From Dryocola sp032000125 (lineage in GTDB: Bacteria > Pseudomonadota > Gammaproteobacteria > Enterobacterales > Enterobacteriaceae), in the NCBI GenBank assembly GCA_032000125.1, contig DAMALH010000003.1, forward strand, positions 1 through 64,000: a DNA stretch of 64,000 nt, written 5' to 3'. Positions within the stretch are counted from its first letter, which is position 1; every line of letters begins with the position of its first letter. Below are positions 9,167 through 17,564 of this stretch, in pieces. The position numbers and the translations under genes were made by a program. The notes under the pieces were generated by a model. It did not search any database and was not told where the DNA came from. It saw nothing but the letters and a program-made list of their open reading frames with translations.

Positions 9167-10351
9167 TTGACTGGCAAAACAAATAAATACCTGCAGCCGA
9201 CCGGCGCGGCTTTACCTGACTGGCAGCCCCGTTCTCGTCCGCAACGCGTGCTGCTGGCCGGGCGTTATTGTCGCCTTGAACCTCTTACTCCACAGACGCA
9301 CACGAAAACGCTATGGGAAGCCTGGAGTAAAGCGGAAGACGGCCGCGACTGGACTTATATGAGCGTGGGGCCTTTCGCGGGTGAGCAACAGTTTGCGGAA
9401 TTTGTGGCAAGCGCTGCCGCAAGTACGGACCCTTTGCACTTCGCGGTAATCGATCAGAAAACAGACAGTGCAATGGGCTCGCTTTCGCTGATGCGTATCG
9501 ACCCGGCGAACGGCGTGGCGGAAGTAGGATTTGTGGCTTTTTCACCCGCGCTAAAACGCACCGTACAGGCAACGGAAGCGCACTATTTGCTGATGAAGTA
9601 TGCCTTTGATGAGCTGGGTTATCGCCGCTATGAATGGAAGTGCGACAGCCTGAACGGGCCGTCTCGCCGTGCCGCTTTACGGCTTGGTTTCCGTTTTGAA
9701 GGCCTTTTCCGTCAGGCCGTGGTTTATAAAGGCCGGACCCGCGATACCGCCTGGTTTTCCGTTATCGACAGCGAATGGCCGTTGCTGAAAGCCGCTTTCG
9801 AAACCTGGCTAAGCGAAGCGAACCTGCCGCAGGGAAAACAGCTTGCAAGCCTGTCCAGCCTGCGTGAAAAACTGGCTGCCGGTAACACAGACGGAGAAAA
9901 AATCACCGTTAACGTTCGTCCGCTGGTTGAAAGCGACTATGACGCATGGTTTACGCTCTGGCAGGGTTATCTGACGTTTTACGATGCTCAACTGAGCGAT
10001 TCGCTCAGCAGGTTAACGTGGCAGCGCATGCTGTCGGATGCTGAACCCATGTATGCGCTGGGCGCATTCGACGGGCAGCAGAACCTGCTCGGCATCGTGC
10101 ATATGGTTTATCACCGTGGCACCTGGTCACAGGGCGAGCACTGTTATCTGGAAGATCTGTTCACTACGCCAGAGGCACGAGGTAAAGGCGTTGGCCGGGC
10201 GCTGATTGAAGGCGTTTACCAGCATGCACAAGCGAAGGGCGCCTCGCGGGTTTACTGGCATACCCATGAGACGAACGCTACCGCGCAGATGCTTTACGAC
10301 AGGCTGGCGGATAAGCCGGGCTTTATTCAGTACCGCAAAAACCTGGCGTGA
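9167..10351 (+). CDS. tandem GNAT acetyltransferase (two fused domains)
   Basis: A 394-residue protein with two GCN5-related acetyltransferase domains. The first, about residues 25-205, is RimJ/RimL-like (GFVAFSPALKRTVQATEAHYLL, then ALRLGFRFEGLFRQ). The second, about 240-390, is a classical GNAT with an acetyl-CoA loop LEDLFTTPEARGKGVGRALI and a C-terminal YDRLADKPGFIQY. I prefer the TTG at 9167, preceded by ACGGAG at 9154-9159; the upstream ATG at 9119 has no ribosome site. Substrates are unknown; the N-terminal type usually acts on protein N termini or small amines. A GC-rich inverted repeat (10358-10376) lies between this gene and convergent ydeE. Confidence 0.85.
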   Translation: MTGKTNKYLQPTGAALPDWQPRSRPQRVLLAGRYCRLEPLTPQTHTKTLWEAWSKAEDGRDWTYMSVGPFAGEQQFAEFVASAAASTDPLHFAVIDQKTDSAMGSLSLMRIDPANGVAEVGFVAFSPALKRTVQATEAHYLLMKYAFDELGYRRYEWKCDSLNGPSRRAALRLGFRFEGLFRQAVVYKGRTRDTAWFSVIDSEWPLLKAAFETWLSEANLPQGKQLASLSSLREKLAAGNTDGEKITVNVRPLVESDYDAWFTLWQGYLTFYDAQLSDSLSRLTWQRMLSDAEPMYALGAFDGQQNLLGIVHMVYHRGTWSQGEHCYLEDLFTTPEARGKGVGRALIEGVYQHAQAKGASRVYWHTHETNATAQMLYDRLADKPGFIQYRKNLA

Positions 10352-10367
10352 TGAAACGGCGGGGGAT

Positions 10368-11573
10368 TCACCCGCCTGGCACCACCTGCGAGTTCACCGC
10401 CATACCTTTTACGATAGTCACATACGCCAGCGCGATGGCGGCCATCAGCACAACAAACAGCACCGAGGGCGCAAACCAGGTAAGGAGCAGACCGGTCAGC
10501 AGCGGGTTGCAGGCGCCACCCAGCCAGCCGAGCTGCTGTGCCGAAAAGTAGCTGGCTTTCAGGCCCGGCGGGGCAATGTTATCTACCAGCATGTACTCGC
10601 CCGGCGCGTAAATCAGCTCGCCTACGGTAAACACGGCGGCGGACAGGCCCCACAGCAGCAGGTTGCTTCCTGAAAGCATAAATCCTCCCAGGCCGGCCAC
10701 AAAAAACAGCGTGCCGCAAAGCATCAGCTTCCTGATGTTGTCCGGGCGGATCCTTTTGCCAACAGCATACTGAAACACTACCACCACGAAGGCATTCACC
10801 GGCAGCACCACGCCAACCACTTTTTCAGCAAGCCCCGAATCGGATATGGCGATGGCATACTGCGACAGGCAGGCCGCAAAAGAACCGTAAACCAGAGAAC
10901 CGAGAAAGGCTGAAAGCGTGAAGTACATTAACGCCTTATCTTTAAGCATACTGCGCGGGGAAAGCGCGATGTTTCCAGCCTGCGCTGGCGTATTTACAGG
11001 CGCACTGTGTACATAGCGGCTGATTAAAATAAAGGGAATAACCGCCGTCAGCGCGGATAGCCAGAAGGGTAAATTCGTGCTGTAGAGCACCGCGAGCGTG
11101 CCAATCGGCGGGCCTATGGTCCAGCCAATATTTGAAAAGGTATAGTTTAAAGAAAATATTTTTGGTTTTTGATGCATTTCCAGCGTGTCGGAAAAATAAC
11201 CTTTCAGCACGATAGAAAATACCGAGTACGCGCAGTTAATCAGCGAGTAAAAAATTACTACCAGCACGGAATTATTAACCAGCGGAATAACAATAAAGCC
11301 GGCAAGAAAAAGGACAATGGCCAGCAGCATATATTTTTTCTTATCAAACTTGTCCGCCAGAATGCCAAACCACAGGCTAAAAATTACTCCTGCCGTGAGC
11401 GCAATGGTTAACGCCAGACCGATCTCTTTTAGCGGCATATTGTACTGACGCGCAAGGTAAATGGTCATAAACGGCAGGGTCAGGCCGCGACCGACGGTCA
11501 GCAGCAAAGAGGCGATAAGTAAAATACTTGTTGATAATTGCCTGCCGGAAAATAATTTCGCGAGGGTGCGCAT
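10368..11573 (-). CDS. ydeE: MFS efflux transporter YdeE
   Basis: A 401-residue, 12-TM major facilitator. LLTVGRGLTLPFMTIYLARQY at the N terminus, GILADKFDKKKYMLLAI in the loop 2-3 region and VFTVGEIIYAPGEYM-like residues near the C terminus align with E. coli YdeE, reported to export dipeptides. It is transcribed away from eamA, as in E. coli. The gene is intact. The AT-rich gap to eamA (about 11574-11767) holds the divergent promoters. Confidence 0.92.
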   Translation of the reverse strand: MRTLAKLFSGRQLSTSILLIASLLLTVGRGLTLPFMTIYLARQYNMPLKEIGLALTIALTAGVIFSLWFGILADKFDKKKYMLLAIVLFLAGFIVIPLVNNSVLVVIFYSLINCAYSVFSIVLKGYFSDTLEMHQKPKIFSLNYTFSNIGWTIGPPIGTLAVLYSTNLPFWLSALTAVIPFILISRYVHSAPVNTPAQAGNIALSPRSMLKDKALMYFTLSAFLGSLVYGSFAACLSQYAIAISDSGLAEKVVGVVLPVNAFVVVVFQYAVGKRIRPDNIRKLMLCGTLFFVAGLGGFMLSGSNLLLWGLSAAVFTVGELIYAPGEYMLVDNIAPPGLKASYFSAQQLGWLGGACNPLLTGLLLTWFAPSVLFVVLMAAIALAYVTIVKGMAVNSQVVPGG

Positions 11574-11767
11574 TTTTATCGGTATCTGTGGAATGTGCGA
11601 AGACAGCAGCCAGATTTATCATGAAGAAACAGTGAAGTACAGGGCCGGATGACAGCAGCGGCACGGGACAGCACATCTGTATGGCTGCACTTTTCTGCCA
11701 TCTGTATCTATTAATGTGTCTGTTTTAGGCTTAAGTTTTAACAAATTTATAAAAAACAGGGGCGGGT

Positions 11768-12661
11768 ATGACACGTAAAGACGGGCTGCTGGCGTTGCTG
11801 GTGGTCGTGGTATGGGGACTTAATTTTGTGGTGATTAAGATGGGGCTGCACAATATGCCGCCCCTGCTGCTGGCAGGGCTGCGCTTTTTACTGGTAGCTT
11901 TTCCCGCCCTGTTATTTGTTGCACGCCCAAAAATTCCGTTTCGCTTATTAGCGGCCTACGGCCTGACGATAAGTTTCGGGCAGTTCGCTTTTTTATTTAG
12001 CGCGATTAAATTTGGCATGCCGGCCGGGCTTGCCTCTTTGGTGTTACAGGCGCAGGCGTTCTTCACGATTATTCTTGGCGTTTTTGTTTTTCAGGAAAGG
12101 TTGCAGGCGAAGCAGATCGCAGGCATTACGCTTGCCGTCATCGGCGTATTAATTCTGGTGGAAGGCAGCCTGGGCGGACAGCATGTGGCATTGCTGGGCT
12201 TTATGCTGACGCTGGCCGCGGCGTTTAGCTGGGCATGCGGCAATATCTTCAATAAAAAAATCATGCAGCTTGAGGCCCGTCCGCCGATTATGTCGCTGGT
12301 GGTATGGAGCGCGCTTATTCCGGTGGTGCCGTTCTTTATGGCAAGCCTGCTGATGGAAGGGCCGGCGTTAATGCTGCAAAGCCTGGTGGCAATCGATCTC
12401 ACCACTATTTTGTCGCTGGTTTACCTGGCGTTTGTCGCCACCATTATCGGTTATGGCATTTGGGGCAGCCTGCTTGGACGCTACGAAACCTGGCGCGTGG
12501 CGCCGCTTTCGTTACTCGTTCCGGTTGTGGGAATGGCCAGCGCCGCGTTGCTGCTCGACGAAAGGTTGAGCGCCACACAGCTGGTTGGCGCGGCGCTGAT
12601 CATGGCCGGGCTGTATATCAACGTGTTCGGGCTGCGGGTGCGCAAGGCGGCAGTCGGTTAA
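11768..12661 (+). CDS. eamA: O-acetylserine/cysteine exporter
   Basis: A 297-residue, 10-TM DMT-superfamily exporter with two EamA repeats. Nearly every segment aligns with E. coli EamA/YdeD (LLVVVVWGLNFVVIKMGLHNM, FSWACGNIFNKKIM, GRYETWRVAPLSLLVPVVG), which exports cysteine-pathway metabolites. It sits between ydeE and marB as in E. coli. A stem (12667-12692) follows the stop. Confidence 0.95.
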   Translation: MTRKDGLLALLVVVVWGLNFVVIKMGLHNMPPLLLAGLRFLLVAFPALLFVARPKIPFRLLAAYGLTISFGQFAFLFSAIKFGMPAGLASLVLQAQAFFTIILGVFVFQERLQAKQIAGITLAVIGVLILVEGSLGGQHVALLGFMLTLAAAFSWACGNIFNKKIMQLEARPPIMSLVVWSALIPVVPFFMASLLMEGPALMLQSLVAIDLTTILSLVYLAFVATIIGYGIWGSLLGRYETWRVAPLSLLVPVVGMASAALLLDERLSATQLVGAALIMAGLYINVFGLRVRKAAVG

Positions 12662-12666
12662 TGCCT

Positions 12667-12692
12667 GTCGGGTAAGCCTTGCGCTTCCCGAC
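12667..12692 (+). terminator. hairpin after eamA
   Basis: GTCGGG at 12667-12672 pairs with CCCGAC at 12687-12692, and the stem extends inward through AAGC/GCTT around one bulged T. The tail is only weakly T-rich. It separates convergent eamA and marB. Confidence 0.5.
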
Positions 12693-12700
12693 GCTGATAT

Positions 12701-12907
12701 TTATTCGTTACCGTGGTAATAGGGCGCGCCCAACTGTTCTGACTTATTACCCATATTGTGGCTTGCGCTGCACCGGCTGTCCGAAGGAGGGATGATCATC
12801 CCGCCGTGATTAGCCTGGGTAACGCTAATGTTGCCCGGTTGTTCCGCCCATACGCTACCTGATGCCAGAGCCAGAAGCACGACGGTTGCGGAGACAAAGC
12901 GTTTCAT
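12701..12907 (-). CDS. marB: mar operon periplasmic protein MarB
   Basis: A 68-residue exported protein: signal peptide MKRFVSATVVLLALASGSVWA, then a short mature part ending with LGAPYYHGNE, which resembles E. coli MarB (LGVPYYNQ). I start at the ATG at 12907; an in-frame upstream ATG would add nine unlikely residues before the signal. Third gene of marRAB; in E. coli it mildly lowers marA expression, by an unclear mechanism. Confidence 0.88.
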   Translation of the reverse strand: MKRFVSATVVLLALASGSVWAEQPGNISVTQANHGGMIIPPSDSRCSASHNMGNKSEQLGAPYYHGNE

Positions 12908-12958
12908 GAATTCCTCGTTTACGCCCGCTTGCACGGACGGTTATATTGCGATTACTGC

Positions 12959-13333
12959 TTAATGATTGAGCGGATGCAGATACTTTCCGTCACCGGCCAG
13001 ATGCGTTACGCGATATTTATGCGGCGGCACGGAAAAGTAGTTTTTGAACGTGCGGGTAAGCGTCTGCTGCGACTCAAACCCATAGCGTTCCGCTAAATAG
13101 AGAATCGGCTCGTTGCTGTCTTTAAGCTTCAGCGCAATCTCGGTCAGTTTGCGATTGCGGATGTACTGGCCTAATGAATGGCCGGTTTCTTTTTTGAACA
13201 TCCGTTGCAGGTGCCACTTTGAGTAGCCAGAACGCTGCGAAACCTTCTCAAGCGAGAGCGGGGTTTCCAGGTTCTCTTCTATCCAGTCCAAAATGCTGTG
13301 TACTGTGATCGCATCGTTATTGCGTCTGGACAT
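12959..13333 (-). CDS. marA: multiple antibiotic resistance activator MarA
   Basis: A 124-residue AraC/XylS monomer with two helix-turn-helices (LEKVSQRSGYSKWHLQRMFKKE and ILYLAERYGFESQQTLTRTFKNYF). It is almost identical to E. coli MarA, which binds marboxes to raise acrAB, tolC and micF and lower porin. It lies 20 bp after marR in one operon. A marbox at the operon promoter (13881-13897) implies positive autoregulation. Confidence 0.97.
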   Translation of the reverse strand: MSRRNNDAITVHSILDWIEENLETPLSLEKVSQRSGYSKWHLQRMFKKETGHSLGQYIRNRKLTEIALKLKDSNEPILYLAERYGFESQQTLTRTFKNYFSVPPHKYRVTHLAGDGKYLHPLNH

Positions 13334-13353
13334 CGTCTCACCTCTTTTCAGCT

Positions 13354-13788
13354 TTACGGCAATACCTTTGTTAGCAGGTGATAAAGCGTATCGACTTCAT
13401 CTGCCGTCAGGTTTTTTGTCAGTTCATGGTGCAGATCTTGCCCCACCAGGCTACGGCACTCCTCGCACAACCGTTTCCCCTCAGGCGTAAGCCTGACCAG
13501 AACCCCGCGTTTATCGTTTGGGTTCGGCAAACGCTCAATCCACCCTTTGCAAAGCAAACGATCGAGCATGCGGGTTAGGGCGCCGAGGTCCACCGACAGC
13601 ACTTTTTTCAGCTCCACTGGCGTAATACACACCTCGCAATGGATGGAGCAGAGCACCTTAAATTGCGTTGAGGTGATATCCAGCGGCGAAAGATAAGTGT
13701 TGAGCAGGCGGTCCTTGTGCTGGTTAACCATGTGAATCAGCCGCCCTAACGGGATCATTTCGTTAAACAGATCACATGTGCTTTTCAC
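13354..13788 (-). CDS. marR: mar operon repressor MarR
   Basis: A 144-residue winged-helix repressor, closely matching E. coli MarR (DLGALTRMLDRLLCKGWIERLPNPNDKRGVLVRLT). I use the GTG at 13788 (V/M-K-S-T-C-D-L-F-N-E), as in E. coli; an upstream ATG at 13818 would run through operator site II. The redox- and copper-sensitive Cys in LCSIHCEVC is present, with an extra Cys near the N terminus (KSTCDLF, where E. coli has Ser). Binds two palindromes just upstream. Confidence 0.95.
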   Translation of the reverse strand: MKSTCDLFNEMIPLGRLIHMVNQHKDRLLNTYLSPLDITSTQFKVLCSIHCEVCITPVELKKVLSVDLGALTRMLDRLLCKGWIERLPNPNDKRGVLVRLTPEGKRLCEECRSLVGQDLHHELTKNLTADEVDTLYHLLTKVLP

Positions 13789-13793
13789 TATGG

Positions 13794-13805
13794 TTGCCCA
13801 GGCAA
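13794..13805. promoter_or_regulatory. marO: MarR operator site II
   Basis: Palindrome TTGCCCAGGCAA, 6 bp from the marR GTG on the bottom strand. It is the counterpart of the downstream MarR site in E. coli marO (ACTTGCC-type half sites). Confidence 0.8.
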
Positions 13806-13823
13806 GTAGATTAATCACGCGAG

Positions 13824-13852
13824 ATATTATTTCCCAGGAAAGTATAAGTCAA
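13824..13852 (-). promoter_or_regulatory. marO: marRAB promoter overlapping MarR operator site I
   Basis: On the bottom strand, -35 TTGACT (13852-13847), a 17-bp spacer and -10 TAATAT (13829-13824). The spacer contains the palindrome TTTCCCAGGAAA (13830-13841), placed as site I is in E. coli, where MarR blocks RNA polymerase. The half sites here read TTTCC rather than TTGCC. Confidence 0.85.
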
Positions 13853-13880
13853 CGTGATGAGTCGGCCGCGGGCAAAAGAT

Positions 13881-13897
13881 GCCACAAATAGCTAAAA
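13881..13897 (-). promoter_or_regulatory. marbox (MarA/SoxS/Rob site)
   Basis: The bottom strand reads TTTAGCTATTTGTGGC, matching the E. coli mar marbox core (TTTAGCAAAACGTGGCA) in both halves. It lies upstream of the -35 at the position expected for activation. A second face could affect divergent marC. Confidence 0.75.
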
Positions 13898-14008
13898 CCC
13901 TTTAGTCAGCCGCTAAGAACCGGCCTCAAAACAAACTGTTTAAGGGAGATTCACGTTTTAGATGCGTATACTTAGCTGGCTTGTCGACTCCGAAACCAGG
14001 ACCTTAAG

Positions 14009-14677
14009 ATGATGGATTTAATAAAGGCTATCGGGCTTGGGCTTGTGGTATTACTGCCGCTGGCAAACCCGCTGACCACGGTTGCGCTGTTCCTCGGCCT
14101 CGCCGGAAACATGAACAGCAAAGCCCGCAACCGCACGGCGCTGATGGCCTCGATGAACGTATTCGTGATTATGATGGTGGCGTATTACGCAGGCCAGATA
14201 GTGATGAATACCTTCGGTATTTCGATACCTGGGCTGCGTATTGCCGGGGGGTTGATCGTCGGCTTAATCGGCTTTCGTATGCTGTTCCCGCAGCAAAAAG
14301 CACATGTTTCCCCCGAGTCGAGAACCAAATCGGAAGAGCTAAGCGAAGAGCCAGAGGCGAACATTGCGTTCGTCCCGCTGGCCATGCCGAGTACCGCAGG
14401 CCCCGGAACGATTGCGATGATCGTCAGTTCAGCCTCCACCATCAAGCACGGGGTGGATTTTCCTGCCTGGGTTGTGCTGGCGGCGCCGCCGCTGATTTTT
14501 GGCCTGGTGAGCGTGATTCTGTGGGTAAGCTTGCGCAGTTCAGGGGCCATTATGCGCCTTGTCGGTAAGAGCGGGATTGAAGCTATTTCGCGCCTGATGG
14601 GGTTCCTGCTGGTGTGTATGGGCGTGCAGTTCATTATTAATGGCGTCGTGGAAATCATTACGACCTGGCCAACCTAG
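14009..14677 (+). CDS. marC: MarC-family inner-membrane protein
   Basis: A 222-residue, six-TM protein. KAIGLGLVVLLPLANPLTTVA and IAFVPLAMPSTAGPGTIAM are MarC hallmarks and align throughout with E. coli MarC. It is divergent from marRAB across marO. Despite the name it has no proven role in resistance. The start may be 14009 or the next codon at 14012. Confidence 0.95.
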   Translation: MMDLIKAIGLGLVVLLPLANPLTTVALFLGLAGNMNSKARNRTALMASMNVFVIMMVAYYAGQIVMNTFGISIPGLRIAGGLIVGLIGFRMLFPQQKAHVSPESRTKSEELSEEPEANIAFVPLAMPSTAGPGTIAMIVSSASTIKHGVDFPAWVVLAAPPLIFGLVSVILWVSLRSSGAIMRLVGKSGIEAISRLMGFLLVCMGVQFIINGVVEIITTWPT

Positions 14678-14686
14678 GGAAATAGA

Positions 14687-14926
14687 GTGAAAAACTTAAA
14701 GCTGTCGAACGAGGACTACCAGAACGTTGTTACGCACATTGTCGACTATATGGAGGACAAACACGACCTCCAGCTTGGGCAATTTGAGGCCGAGTTTTTT
14801 CTTGATGAGCTGGTTAAAAAGGTTGCACCCCTTTTTTATAACCAGGGGTTAAATAAAGCGATGGACGTTATTCAAAACAACGTGCTGACGCTTGAAGAGC
14901 TGCTGGATTTGGAAAAGGAAGTTTGA
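14687..14926 (+). CDS. DUF2164-family small protein
   Basis: A 79-residue acidic helical protein (LSNEDYQNVVTHIVDYMEDKHDLQLGQFEAEFFLDELVKKVAPLFYNQGL...), fitting the DUF2164 pattern. It starts with GTG at 14687 behind AGGGAAATAG, 9 bp after the marC stop, so it may be co-transcribed with marC. Function unknown. Confidence 0.8.
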   Translation: MKNLKLSNEDYQNVVTHIVDYMEDKHDLQLGQFEAEFFLDELVKKVAPLFYNQGLNKAMDVIQNNVLTLEELLDLEKEV

Positions 14927-14932
14927 GCCGGG

Positions 14933-15175
14933 ATGGGTTGTCAATGCCTCGCAACGCACGGCGTTAGAGCGCTGAGCGAAAGAATTTACAGTGACGCGGT
15001 CTGGCTATCCGCCCGCGAACTCTCGGAAAAAGCCAGCTTCAAAAATACCAAACCTGGCGCGGGGCCGAACCGCTGGAAATCATCCGGATCGATTTTTGCC
15101 GTCCAGATTAGTGGCAAAGTCTACTATCCACGATATTTGCTGGATGAAGGTGACGGAATCGGAGAACCTGCTTGA
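14933..15175 (+). pseudogene. probable truncated hypothetical gene
   Basis: An 80-codon frame whose middle (DAVWLSARELSEKASFKNTKPGAGPNRWKSSGSIFAVQISGKVYYPRYLLDE) looks like the conserved core of a longer family of small DNA-binding or toxin-antitoxin-associated proteins. A short unrelated tail and a stop follow the core. The first 15 residues are not family-like and the ribosome site is poor. I read it as an internal fragment of a decayed gene. The family assignment is from memory and uncertain. Confidence 0.4.
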
Positions 15176-15326
15176 GTCTGTATCATTGAGGGACATGATT
15201 GAAAACGAAGCCGACCAGCTAGGGGTGGTTCTGCTTGAGCCTGGCGGAGGCGGATAAATTCTGCCCGTAGAGGGTTGCGGGGCAAAAAGTAAGCCGGGCA
15301 GCGGCAACCCACCGCCCGGGTAATCT

Positions 15327-16523
15327 TTAACCGTGGTGCGGCTGCTCTTCCAGCGTCACGGGCCAGCGACGGAAGATCAGCAAAGACCAGATTAGCGCGG
15401 CCAGCGCCGGAATCGCACCGACCAGGCCAATGCTGGACATAGAAAAATGCAGGCTGACCTGGTTTCCCAGCAGCGCTCCGGCGCCGATCCCGATATTGAA
15501 AATCCCGGAGAAGAGGGACATAGCCACGTCCGTGGCATCCGGCGCCAGCGCCAGCACTTTCACCTGCATGCCAAGCCCAATCACCATCATGGCGATACCC
15601 CAGAACATGCTCAGCACGGTCAGATTGACGTTGCTGGCGGAGGCGGGCAGCAGCAGGGCAAGGCACAGCACCAGCAGCGCTATCGCCCCGCTAATCAGCG
15701 ACGAGGCATATTTGTTACCCAGCTTGCCGAACAGGATGCTGCCGAGGATGCCGGTCCCGCCCAGCACCAGCAGCAAAAGCGTGGCAAAGTTGGCGCTCAG
15801 ACCGGCAACGTTCTGCACAAAGGGTTCAATGTAGCTGTACGCGGTGTAATGCGCGGTGACAACCACCGCCGTCAGCACGTAGATGCTGACTAAAGCCGGA
15901 CGACGAAAGAGTTCCGGCACGCTGCTAAGGGACCCGGAATGCTCGCTTGGCAGCTTCGGCAACAGTTTCATCAGGCAGAACAGCGTAATGGCCGCCACCA
16001 CGCCAATCGCAAAGAAGGTGGTGCGCCAGCCAAAATATTGCCCAACGATTCGACCCAGCGGTAGCCCCAGCACCATCGCCAGCGCGGTGCCGGTTGCCAG
16101 CAGGCTCAGCGCCTGTGCCTTTTTACCCGCCGGAGCCATACGAATAGCCAGCGACGCGGTGATAGACCAGAAAATAGCGTGGGCAAAGGCAATGCCGATG
16201 CGGCTGACGATAAGTACGGTAAAGTTCCAGGCCAGGAAGGAGAGCACGTGGCTGCCGATAAACAACGCGAAGATGCCGATTAATAGTTTGCGGCGCTCTA
16301 CCTGGCTTGTCAGCAGCATAAAAGGCAGCGACAGCAACGCCACAACCCAGGCGTAAATGGTGAGCATAATGCCAACCTGCGCAGTCTCCATGCCGAAGCT
16401 GCCCGCAATATCCGACAGCAGCCCGACAGGCACAAATTCAGTGGTGTTAAAAATAAATGCCGCGACGGCAAGAGTAACGACCCGCAGCCACGCTGTACGG
16501 CGTGGGACCGTGCTTAGTGTCAT
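15327..16523 (-). CDS. sotB: sugar efflux transporter SotB (YdeA)
   Basis: A 398-residue, 12-TM MFS exporter. TLAVAAFIFNTTEFVPVGLLS, GIAFAHAIFWSITASLAIRMA and GLGMQVKVLALAPDATDVAM align with E. coli SotB, which exports arabinose and IPTG-type sugars. It is convergent with the marC side, as in E. coli, and preceded by an AT-rich intergenic region (16524-16721) shared with the divergent PhzF gene. Confidence 0.94.
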   Translation of the reverse strand: MTLSTVPRRTAWLRVVTLAVAAFIFNTTEFVPVGLLSDIAGSFGMETAQVGIMLTIYAWVVALLSLPFMLLTSQVERRKLLIGIFALFIGSHVLSFLAWNFTVLIVSRIGIAFAHAIFWSITASLAIRMAPAGKKAQALSLLATGTALAMVLGLPLGRIVGQYFGWRTTFFAIGVVAAITLFCLMKLLPKLPSEHSGSLSSVPELFRRPALVSIYVLTAVVVTAHYTAYSYIEPFVQNVAGLSANFATLLLLVLGGTGILGSILFGKLGNKYASSLISGAIALLVLCLALLLPASASNVNLTVLSMFWGIAMMVIGLGMQVKVLALAPDATDVAMSLFSGIFNIGIGAGALLGNQVSLHFSMSSIGLVGAIPALAALIWSLLIFRRWPVTLEEQPHHG

Positions 16524-16721
16524 AAAATAGTTTCGCGTTGGTGTTTAAGACGAAGAGAAAGCGATCATAAAACCATCAATCGGGCCACACAACCAATTTT
16601 GTGATTTATGTCTCATTTTTTTACCCTGCGGTGAGCGCATAAAAAAATGCATGCGGAAGCCCGGTTGGTCATGGCATGGTAGAGGTCATGCGCCCCCCTA
16701 TAACAACATGAGGTTTATGCT

Positions 16722-17513
16722 ATGCAACCAGTTGACTTTTATATGGTAGACGCCTTTGCGGATACCACTTTCGGCGGCAATGCTGCGGCCGTATGCCCGC
16801 TCACGGAATGGCTGCCGGACGACACCTTACTGAAAATGGCCAAACAGCATAACCAGTCGGAAACGGCTTTTTTTGTCACCACGGACGAGGGTTTTGAGCT
16901 GCGCTGGTTCACCACCCAGGGCGAAATCAATTTGTGCGGCCATGCGACGCTCGCCGCGGCGCACGTTATCTTTGAATATTTCGATTATCCCGAGTCGACG
17001 ATTCATTTCTCCACCCGTTTTGTCGGCCCGCTTAGCGTTACCCGCAACGGCGAATGGCTGACGCTCGATTTCCCGGCGTGGGATACCGAACCGGTCATGC
17101 CGCTGCCGCTGTTGCTTGAAACGCTGGGCATTAGCGAATGCAAAGAGGTGCGCGTGGCGCGCGATTATATGGTGGTACTGGAAACCCAGCAGCAGGTTGA
17201 AGCGGTTCGGGCGGATATCAACGCCATGATCCCGCTGGAAAAAATGGTCTGTATCACCGCGCCCGGAGAAGGAGACTATGATTTTGTCTGCCGCTTTTTC
17301 TGCCCGGGTGAGGCGGTGGCAGAAGATCCGGTTACCGGATCGGCACACAGCATGCTTATCCCTTACTGGGCTGAAAAGCTCGGCAAAACGCAGCTGCTCG
17401 CCCGTCAGGTATCTGAACGCGGCGGCGATTTACGCTGCCAGTTAGCCGGCGACCGCGTGCTTATCGGCGGGAAGGCTGTCACCTATCTGATTGGTAAAGC
17501 GCTGCTGCGCTAA
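16722..17513 (+). CDS. PhzF-family isomerase/epimerase-like protein
   Basis: A 263-residue PhzF-fold protein with two similar halves. The catalytic Glu is E47 in QSETAF; GEINLCGHATLAAAHV and the C-terminal EDPVTGSAHSMLIPYW are diagnostic. It is clearly not the E. coli YddE orthologue and is nearer the shorter PhzF proteins. The reaction is unknown; proton-shift isomerisation of a small metabolite is typical. ATG at 16722, with a weak ribosome site (CATGAGG). Confidence 0.85.
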   Translation: MQPVDFYMVDAFADTTFGGNAAAVCPLTEWLPDDTLLKMAKQHNQSETAFFVTTDEGFELRWFTTQGEINLCGHATLAAAHVIFEYFDYPESTIHFSTRFVGPLSVTRNGEWLTLDFPAWDTEPVMPLPLLLETLGISECKEVRVARDYMVVLETQQQVEAVRADINAMIPLEKMVCITAPGEGDYDFVCRFFCPGEAVAEDPVTGSAHSMLIPYWAEKLGKTQLLARQVSERGGDLRCQLAGDRVLIGGKAVTYLIGKALLR

Positions 17514-17564
17514 CCTCGCAGAGCAAAAGCGGTTTGGCCGTCTCGGTTCGACAGATAAGCCGGT

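Noticed and set aside
14991..15257. 88-codon frame overlapping the truncated gene near marC
   Set aside because: The conserved core reads in the other frame; this one shows no family features.
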